Source: Gemmatimonadota bacterium
Lineage (GTDB): Bacteria > Gemmatimonadota > Gemmatimonadetes > Gemmatimonadales > Gemmatimonadaceae
Length of the DNA stretch: 40,477 nucleotides
Reading direction: 5' to 3'
Assembly: GCA_026387895.1 (NCBI GenBank)
Contig: JAPLKT010000037.1
Span: 1-40,477 of the forward strand
Below are positions 35,593-40,477 of the stretch, in pieces; position 1 is the first letter of the stretch, and the number at the start of each line of letters is the position of its first letter. Under the pieces are notes generated by a model, which did no database searches, was not told where the DNA came from, and saw only the letters and a program-made list of their open reading frames with translations. The position numbers and the translations under genes were made by a program.

Positions 35593-37139
35593 ATGGAGAC
35601 CGTCTCCGCACAGGGCACCCACAGCGTTACCGTAGTCCCTTGGCCCACCGTGCTCGTGATGGTCAGGTCACCACCGGTCACGCGGAGTTGTCCACGTGCA
35701 TTGATGAGGCCGAACCCCGCGTCGCGCGTGGGGCGCTTGGTGAAGGCCGCATCAAAGACCACGGACAGTTCCTCGGCGGACATCCCAACTCCTCGGTCGG
35801 AAATCGTGACCGCACCGTAATCGCCCGGCCGAAGGAATGGCGAGTCACCGGCGCCCACCGCGACGCGGTCGCTTCGGATGAGAATGGTGCTCTCCGTAGG
35901 CGAAAAATCTCGCGCGTTCGTGAGCACCTCCACCAAGGCGTCTTTGAGCACCTGTGGTGGCACGCGCACCAAGACGCTTCGAACACGCGACTCCTCAACG
36001 AGGTCGTGCTGCGCCAGGATTCCTTCCATCACCACGCGGAATCGTTGCAGAAATAAGGGTAGGTCGAGGTACGCTTGCTGCGATGGCCCGGGATTCGCGA
36101 ACGACGCCAGTCGCGCAATACGCTCTTCGAGGTAGTCGTTCAACTGCCGCACCGCCGTCACGCTGGTCAAGCTGGTGGAGCTGGTGGAGCTGGTGGAGCT
36201 GGTGGCCAGGTCGGCCAACGCACTGTCCAGCATGCGCACCCCCAGCATGAGGTTCCGCAACTCATGACTGAGCCCGATCACGTATTGTCCGAGGCGCGCA
36301 TCACTCGACCGTGCGTCGCGCAGCGACTCGGTCACACGGAGTTGTTCCTGGTCGAGCTTCAGCTTTTCGTAGGGGAAGCTCGCCACCACGAGCAGAAAGG
36401 AGAGGAGCAGCGCCGCGGCAATAAGAAAGATCCACTCGGCCTGCAGCAACTGCGCGAGCCCCGCCATCGGGGTATCCAGCGGCGCCATATTGAACGTCAC
36501 CTTCGATCGCGTGACCTCGGCCACGAGCGATAGCACCTGCGCTATGAGGAACATGCGCAAGGTGCGCGCGTGGATGCTGGCCCGTTCACGCCACTGGAAT
36601 ACGGTCCAAATCGCGTGCGACGCTACCACTACATTGCAGGCCGCAACCAGCCACGTATTCGGAGGGAGTCCCACCGATGGAAAGGCTTGGCGAGCGAGCA
36701 TCACCGCCGCGGCGAGCGCCACACCAAGCGTGACCGCACGCCGCACAGCGGCGGCCTCGACGCGCGGCGCTTCGCGGTCCACGAAACAGACCATGACAGT
36801 TCGCACGACAGGCACAGAGGCCACCATCATCGCAATCGTGAGCAAGGTGGCGAGGGCGGTCACCTCGGGTCCCACCGACCCGGTTGTGTCTTCGACATTG
36901 AGCAGCAACCCTCCGAGCTGCCGGACGCTCCGCAACGCGATGTAGAGCAAGAGATACTGCGAAAAATATGCTCCCGAAATAGACGAGAAACGGCGACTCG
37001 CGATTATCGCGAGCCCAATCACGGCACCATACACGAGCGCGGTGATCGCGTATTTTCCGGTGGCGTCGACCGTGAAGTGCCGCCAGGCCGGGTCGCTCGG
37101 CCCGATTTCCTGCAGATACCAAAGGGCGGCCGCGATCAT
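35589..37139 (-). CDS. HK-B: complete 7TM sensor histidine kinase
   Basis: The 516-aa product from ATG 37139 overlaps the HK-A stop (ATGA). Seven hydrophobic segments lie between about residues 29 and 254, followed by a signalling helix (EKLKLDQEQLRVTESLRDA). All kinase motifs are present: His292 in GLSHELRNLMLG, N-box LVEVLTNARDFSP (Asn408), G1 SDRGVGM (Asp448), and G2 RDAGFGLINARGQL. A tandem-repeat Ser/Thr tract (TSSTSSTSSTS, about residues 313-324) sits in the hairpin loop between the two DHp helices. It is the only full kinase in the four-gene set, so probably the source of phosphoryl groups for the receiver encoded upstream. The signal it senses is unknown. Confidence 0.9.
   Translation of the reverse strand: MIAAALWYLQEIGPSDPAWRHFTVDATGKYAITALVYGAVIGLAIIASRRFSSISGAYFSQYLLLYIALRSVRQLGGLLLNVEDTTGSVGPEVTALATLLTIAMMVASVPVVRTVMVCFVDREAPRVEAAAVRRAVTLGVALAAAVMLARQAFPSVGLPPNTWLVAACNVVVASHAIWTVFQWRERASIHARTLRMFLIAQVLSLVAEVTRSKVTFNMAPLDTPMAGLAQLLQAEWIFLIAAALLLSFLLVVASFPYEKLKLDQEQLRVTESLRDARSSDARLGQYVIGLSHELRNLMLGVRMLDSALADLATSSTSSTSSTSLTSVTAVRQLNDYLEERIARLASFANPGPSQQAYLDLPLFLQRFRVVMEGILAQHDLVEESRVRSVLVRVPPQVLKDALVEVLTNARDFSPTESTILIRSDRVAVGAGDSPFLRPGDYGAVTISDRGVGMSAEELSVVFDAAFTKRPTRDAGFGLINARGQLRVTGGDLTITSTVGQGTTVTLWVPCAETVSI
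36163..36207 (-). repeat. Five tandem 9-bp units encoding a Ser-Ser-Thr loop in HK-B
   Basis: Units of CTGGTGGAG (plus strand), three perfect (36172-36198) with one divergent copy on each side. Each encodes three residues of the Ser/Thr run between DHp helix 1 and helix 2. Confidence 0.9.
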
Positions 37140-38647
37140 TGGACTGACTCCGCCGCCGGACGGCCGTCGCTGATGCGCGACGCGCGCGCACTATCTGGAA
37201 TCCAGAGATGAATCGTCAATCGTCCCGACGGCGCATCGGACTCGGCAACAGCATCACCGCCCAGCAACCGCGCAAAGCGGCGCAACGAGGCGAGTCCTCC
37301 ATCGCCGCGGCCCCCGCCCGGTGCCTCAATCGCACCCTCGAAGGGGTTCGCCATTCCTCCACGGGCGTCATGTGGCGCGTTCCCCTGCACCGACAATCGG
37401 GCGTAATCATCCGCCGAGAGCAGCCCCGACGACGTCGACAGCCGTTGGCTCGACAACTGCACCGTGACCACCGTCTCCTGCTCCGGCGACATGTCGTGGG
37501 CCGGCCTCGCACTGAGAAACAGGATCAGGTTCATGACCGCACGCGAGAACTCTTCGGGCGGGCATTCGCAGTGGTGGAGGTGGGCGCTCGGTGTCCAGCG
37601 GATATCGACCGACGGTAACATCCGCTGGACGCGCGGCAGCGCGACTTCCACCAACGTGCCGATCTCGAGCCGATGCCCATCGACCGCTTGGATGTCAGGC
37701 TCGCGCAACATCGAGAGCAAATCCTGCCCCTTCGCCTGCACCGCGTCGATGATCGCTAACTCCGCGTGCCGACCGGGCTGTGCCCCAATCTCGAGTCGCA
37801 CTCGATCGAAGGATTCGACGAGCGAGGCCACATTCCGCGCGATGCCGCGGGCCAAATACCCCGCTGTTTCGTGGCGGCGCTGCCGCGCGGCCGCGTTTTC
37901 GGCGGTACGTAATCGGGCGGCTTGGGTGTTGAGGGCCGCGCGCTCCATGCCGAGCACGGCGATCAACTGCGTATACCCGATGGCCAACATCGTGAGCAGC
38001 GCCGCCGCAAACGATAGCAGCTGCCGGCTTTGGCTAGGACCAGGATATCCATCCCACGAGCCCACGATTGCCACCTGTTGCAATGGACGGCTCGCCAAGA
38101 GAATCATGCCGAGCACCAAGGCCCGATTCACTTCGCGATTCCTGACTTGACCGCGCCCCGCAATCGTGAAGTACACTGCGCAGGCGCTCGATATCAGAAT
38201 CATCGCGACGATAGGCGCAAAAAACCCGTGCGTCAAGTTGACGTCAGTGCGGGCCTCCCGGACCGCATAGAGCCTCGAGAGCACCGAGATCACGAGCGCG
38301 ACTGGAATCACGATCGCGAAGCGGCGGCGCAGCGCCGGAGTCGTCACCGGTTCCTCCGCCACTTCTTGAAAGGCGGCGGAAACCAGCATGGTCGCATTGA
38401 GGAGACCGACGTAGTACAGCACGCTCGCGAGCCAAATCAGCGGTTGACTGCTGCGGTACGCCGCGACAACGCCCAGCCCACCCGCGACAGCAGCGAGTGA
38501 GGCATTGGTCCAGAAGAGCGCGACAATACGGACGAGTCGCTGCTGAAACACCCGAGTGCCAATCCACGACCCAGCAGCGATGCCAATAATGACTGTGGCA
38601 ATCAGCGACTGCATGAGCAGTCGGTAGGGAACTTGATCGAGATGCAC
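37136..38647 (-). CDS. HK-A: 7TM histidine kinase-like pseudokinase
   Basis: The 503-aa product starts at GTG 38647 (an ATG 11 codons later is possible). Seven hydrophobic segments lie between about residues 12 and 233, followed by a helix (ERAALNTQAARLRTAENAA). The fold of a DHp-ATPase module is still traceable by alignment with HK-C, but key residues are gone: Arg271 in ARGIARNVASLV replaces the His; Phe377 in VMNLILFLSARP replaces the N-box Asn; the G1 D-x-G-x-G reads GNAPH (422-426); the G2 loop is only partly kept (GRGDGGLASLRRF). The last strand LTIHLWIP is normal. It is therefore a predicted pseudokinase, perhaps a pure sensor or regulatory subunit. It starts 29 bases after the receiver gene. 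Confidence 0.85.
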   Translation of the reverse strand: MHLDQVPYRLLMQSLIATVIIGIAAGSWIGTRVFQQRLVRIVALFWTNASLAAVAGGLGVVAAYRSSQPLIWLASVLYYVGLLNATMLVSAAFQEVAEEPVTTPALRRRFAIVIPVALVISVLSRLYAVREARTDVNLTHGFFAPIVAMILISSACAVYFTIAGRGQVRNREVNRALVLGMILLASRPLQQVAIVGSWDGYPGPSQSRQLLSFAAALLTMLAIGYTQLIAVLGMERAALNTQAARLRTAENAAARQRRHETAGYLARGIARNVASLVESFDRVRLEIGAQPGRHAELAIIDAVQAKGQDLLSMLREPDIQAVDGHRLEIGTLVEVALPRVQRMLPSVDIRWTPSAHLHHCECPPEEFSRAVMNLILFLSARPAHDMSPEQETVVTVQLSSQRLSTSSGLLSADDYARLSVQGNAPHDARGGMANPFEGAIEAPGGGRGDGGLASLRRFARLLGGDAVAESDAPSGRLTIHLWIPDSARASRISDGRPAAESVQ

Positions 38648-38676
38648 GAGGACGACCGCCGCGGAACGCGGGGAGT

Positions 38677-39063
38677 CTACATTCGTTCCCCGAGCACCTG
38701 GCGCACGGCGCTCAGCAACTGTGCTTCGGAGAAGGGCTTGAGCAAGGTGGCGTTGGCGCCCACCTGCGCGGCAACGGAGAGGTAGAGATCAGCCGACCCC
38801 ATGCCGCCACCGGACATGGCAATGATCGGGAGATTCGGGTGGGTGCGGCGCAGCTCGATAATGGTCTCAACCCCCTCACGGTCTGGCATCACCAAATCCG
38901 TCAGCACAAGATCAAAGCGCCCCGACTGCATGGCCTCAATCGCGACACGCCCGTCGTTGACGGCGAGCACGTCAAAGCCTGCGCGTTCGAGCACGAGCTC
39001 CAGCGACTTGAGTACCGCAGGTTCGTCGTCGACGAGGAGTACGCTGTACTGAGAATTTTCCAT
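38677..39063 (-). CDS. Stand-alone CheY-like response regulator receiver
   Basis: The 128-aa product from ATG 39063 is a single REC domain: acidic pocket VDDEP (Asp12-Asp13), phospho-acceptor Asp56 in LVLTDLVMPD, switch Ser84 in IIAMSGGG, and Lys109 in LLKPFS. No DNA-binding or enzymatic output domain follows, so it acts through protein contacts or a phosphorelay like CheY or Spo0F. It is the first gene of the operon with four histidine-kinase-like genes downstream (29-base gap, then 4-base overlaps). The upstream in-frame extension to 39123 has no family similarity. The 207-base region before it should hold the operon promoter. Confidence 0.92.
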   Translation of the reverse strand: MENSQYSVLLVDDEPAVLKSLELVLERAGFDVLAVNDGRVAIEAMQSGRFDLVLTDLVMPDREGVETIIELRRTHPNLPIIAMSGGGMGSADLYLSVAAQVGANATLLKPFSEAQLLSAVRQVLGERM

Positions 39064-39150
39064 GGTATCCCAGATGGGGGTATCAGGGGCATGATCGCCG
39101 TGCAACCACGACAGCGCGACCATGCATAAATGTCACGATATTCATCAGTC

Positions 39151-39169
39151 CTCGCGCTGATTACGCGAG
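39151..39169. promoter_or_regulatory. Inverted repeat upstream of the receiver/kinase operon
   Basis: CTCGCG, 7-base spacer, CGCGAG forms a dyad about 90 bases before the receiver ATG, between the hydrolase stop and the receiver start. Just upstream (leftward sense) lies an AT-rich TTTTTATAAATTGTG stretch (39187-39201) that could contain a -10 element. It is either an operator or a weak hairpin ending hydrolase transcription; I cannot tell which. Confidence 0.35.
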
Positions 39170-39270
39170 CCCACTCCTGCGGCTTTCACAATTTATAAAA
39201 AGATTGGGCGTACCGCTATAGGTGCGCGCAGGATAGGCATGGCACCACGTCGGAAATCTGAACGGAAGTA

Positions 39271-39966
39271 TTACCCCGAAGTTGGCTCAGCCAATCGACC
39301 CAACGTTTTTGTGTCTAATCTGTGCCCACCTCCGAACGTTTCGAAGATGTACGGAAAGTGTACAGCATCGAGACGCTCACGTTCGCGCGCGACCGTTGCA
39401 GGGGTTGCGAATCGATCGCGGGATCCCGCAACCAGCACCGTGTTGGGGCGACGCAGGGGAGTGGCAGCGCTCGCGATGTCGAGTTCGGGCGGCAGGGCAC
39501 AGCCCCAGAGGATGTGCCGAGCAACGGGGACCGAGCCGCTGGCCACCCAGCGTGCCGAGGTCGCGCCGCCCTGCGAGAAGCCGAGGACAGTGACGGCGGG
39601 AGTGGCGCCGTTGAGCTGGGTGAGGAGGTGTGCGTGGAGTCCGTTGAGGTAGGTGAGGTAGTCGTGGATTTCGTCGTCTCTCGCTTCTTTGGTCATCCAG
39701 CTCGCGCCGATCGGGACCTCTTTGCCGATGCGATCTTCGAGTCGGCCGGTGTAGTGTCGGGAGAGGGCTTCGGGGGCGACGATCAAGCGGGTGCCGTCGT
39801 CGAGGCAGCGAAAGTTCTCGAGGAACGGGGCGGCGAGTTCCCCGTAGCCGTGGAGGACAATCCAGAGCTCGCGGATTGCGGAGCGCGCGGATGGTACTTC
39901 TGGTTCGGTGGGCCCTAGGAGGGCGATCCGGGCGGTCCGCGGTGTGGTGAAGGTGTCGAGGCGCAT
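39271..39966 (-). CDS. Alpha/beta hydrolase, phospholipase/carboxylesterase type
   Basis: The 231-aa product has the core of the phospholipase/carboxylesterase family: the oxyanion-side HGYGE (about residue 39), the nucleophile elbow GFSQGG (Ser about 131), the acid in AGSRDRF (Asp about 184) and the catalytic His in FGGGHRLD (about 217). No signal peptide is visible, so it is cytoplasmic. It would hydrolyse short-chain or thio-esters; the substrate cannot be deduced. The ATG at 39966 fits the family's N-terminus. It is divergent from the small membrane protein gene and ends about 200 bases before the receiver gene; no functional link to the kinases is apparent. Confidence 0.87.
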   Translation of the reverse strand: MRLDTFTTPRTARIALLGPTEPEVPSARSAIRELWIVLHGYGELAAPFLENFRCLDDGTRLIVAPEALSRHYTGRLEDRIGKEVPIGASWMTKEARDDEIHDYLTYLNGLHAHLLTQLNGATPAVTVLGFSQGGATSARWVASGSVPVARHILWGCALPPELDIASAATPLRRPNTVLVAGSRDRFATPATVARERERLDAVHFPYIFETFGGGHRLDTKTLGRLAEPTSG

Positions 39967-40083
39967 AGGGGAAAGGTGTGGTGTGCGGGGGCGTTGGGCT
40001 AGCGACCCCGAAGCGAACCGCGTGCCACCGATTGCGGGCAGTTTGAGTGCCGATTACCCTTCACACTTCACCAGGAGCAGACC

Positions 40084-40233
40084 GTGAGCAACGCACCAGT
40101 TAATCCGTCGGCCAAGGGGTGGGGTTTCGCCCTTGCGATCATCATTCTTGCGATTGTCGCGAATGTGACGGCCTTCTCGATCCACAAGGCGACGTACCTC
40201 AAGCCGGACAGGCACGCGTCGGCTGAGAAGTAG
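40084..40233 (+). CDS. 49-residue single-helix membrane protein
   Basis: A GTG at 40084 is preceded by AGGAG at a 7-base spacing, the best ribosome site in this part of the window. The 49-aa product has a short polar start (SNAPVNPSAKGW), one membrane helix (FALAIIILAIVANVTAF) and a charged tail (HKATYLKPDRHASAEK). I do not recognise a family. The strong ribosome site, hydrophobic helix and stop at 40231-40233 make it a likely real small protein. The 117 bases between it and the divergent hydrolase gene would hold both promoters. Confidence 0.68.
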   Translation: MSNAPVNPSAKGWGFALAIIILAIVANVTAFSIHKATYLKPDRHASAEK

Positions 40234-40252
40234 CGCGTTGGCGGTCGCGTGA

Positions 40253-40471
40253 GCGGCCGCCGCCCGTCAGACCTTCCTTGCGCGCGACACGAAACAGTGG
40301 GCGCTGCTCACGAATGCCGTCTTCCGGTGGTCATTCTTTGATCCGCAGACGGCGAACTTTGATCAAATCATCATCTCCGGAGCGTTTGTGACGCCCGTGA
40401 TGGCCAACGTCTACAATGTCGAACCCTACGACAGCCTCTACGCGTGCGATCCAGAGCGACGCGGTTCGTAG
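40253..40471 (+). pseudogene. Start-less open frame, possible decayed gene
   Basis: From a TGA at 40250 to a TAG at 40469-40471 this frame reads 72 codons with coding-like composition, including QTFLARDTKQWALLTN, RWSFFDPQTANFDQ and VTPVMANVYNVEPYD. No ATG, GTG or TTG lies in the first 50 codons. It may be the 3' remnant of a gene whose start is lost, or a frame broken by a sequence error. I do not recognise the family. Confidence 0.35.
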
Positions 40472-40477
40472 GCAAGG

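Overview
The window is GC-rich DNA densely packed with genes from a diderm bacterium. Outer-membrane and periplasmic genes are abundant: a porin, a type IV pilus secretin, lipoproteins and a LolA-like protein. The gene content (DUF5117-type zinc metalloproteases, LVIVD-repeat and DUF305 proteins, a pilM-N-O-P-Q cluster running into aroC-aroK, GTG starts, many Ala/Pro/Gly-rich linkers) suggests a Gemmatimonadota-like chromosome. That assignment is inference; no rRNA or other decisive marker is present. I see no tRNA, rRNA, CRISPR array, insertion sequence or prophage.

Layout. 1-3334: a truncated secreted protein, then a lipoprotein pair (LVIVD-repeat protein and DUF305). 3460-6204: argF, a Uma2-type nuclease and a threonine/serine dehydratase-like enzyme. 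6300-10744: a lipoprotein zinc metalloprotease with a collagen-like GAP-repeat linker, a Xer-type recombinase and a deoxynucleoside kinase. 10755-24804 is one long leftward block: pilA, pilV-, pilW- and pilX-like genes, pilM, pilN, pilO, pilP, pilQ, aroC (frameshifted as given), aroK, topA, an OprP-like porin and trmFO. Most pil junctions are 1-4 base stop/start overlaps, indicating translational coupling. Directly upstream of pilA lie a dolichyl-phosphate-mannose-synthase-like glycosyltransferase and a TMTC-like multispanning glycosyltransferase with TPRs, a plausible protein (perhaps pilin) O-glycosylation pair. 27728-32586: arfB, a second zinc metalloprotease with a LolA-like partner and a small lipoprotein, and hslR.

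The most unusual region is 32600-39063, a leftward operon of one stand-alone CheY-like receiver followed by four histidine-kinase-like proteins. All four have a predicted seven-helix membrane sensor, and they are joined by 4-base ATGA/GTGA overlaps. Only the second (HK-B, 35589-37139) keeps every kinase motif. HK-A has lost the phospho-acceptor His, the N-box Asn and the G1 box. HK-C has an intact ATPase but Ser where the His should be. HK-D keeps the His but has a damaged ATP-binding domain. This looks like a multi-subunit, division-of-labour sensor kinase feeding one receiver, and I know of no described system with this layout.

The right end holds an alpha/beta hydrolase, a 49-residue single-helix membrane protein and a start-less open frame that may be a decayed gene. 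Two other points need checking: the aroC frameshift and the doubtful 3' end of the pilX-like gene.
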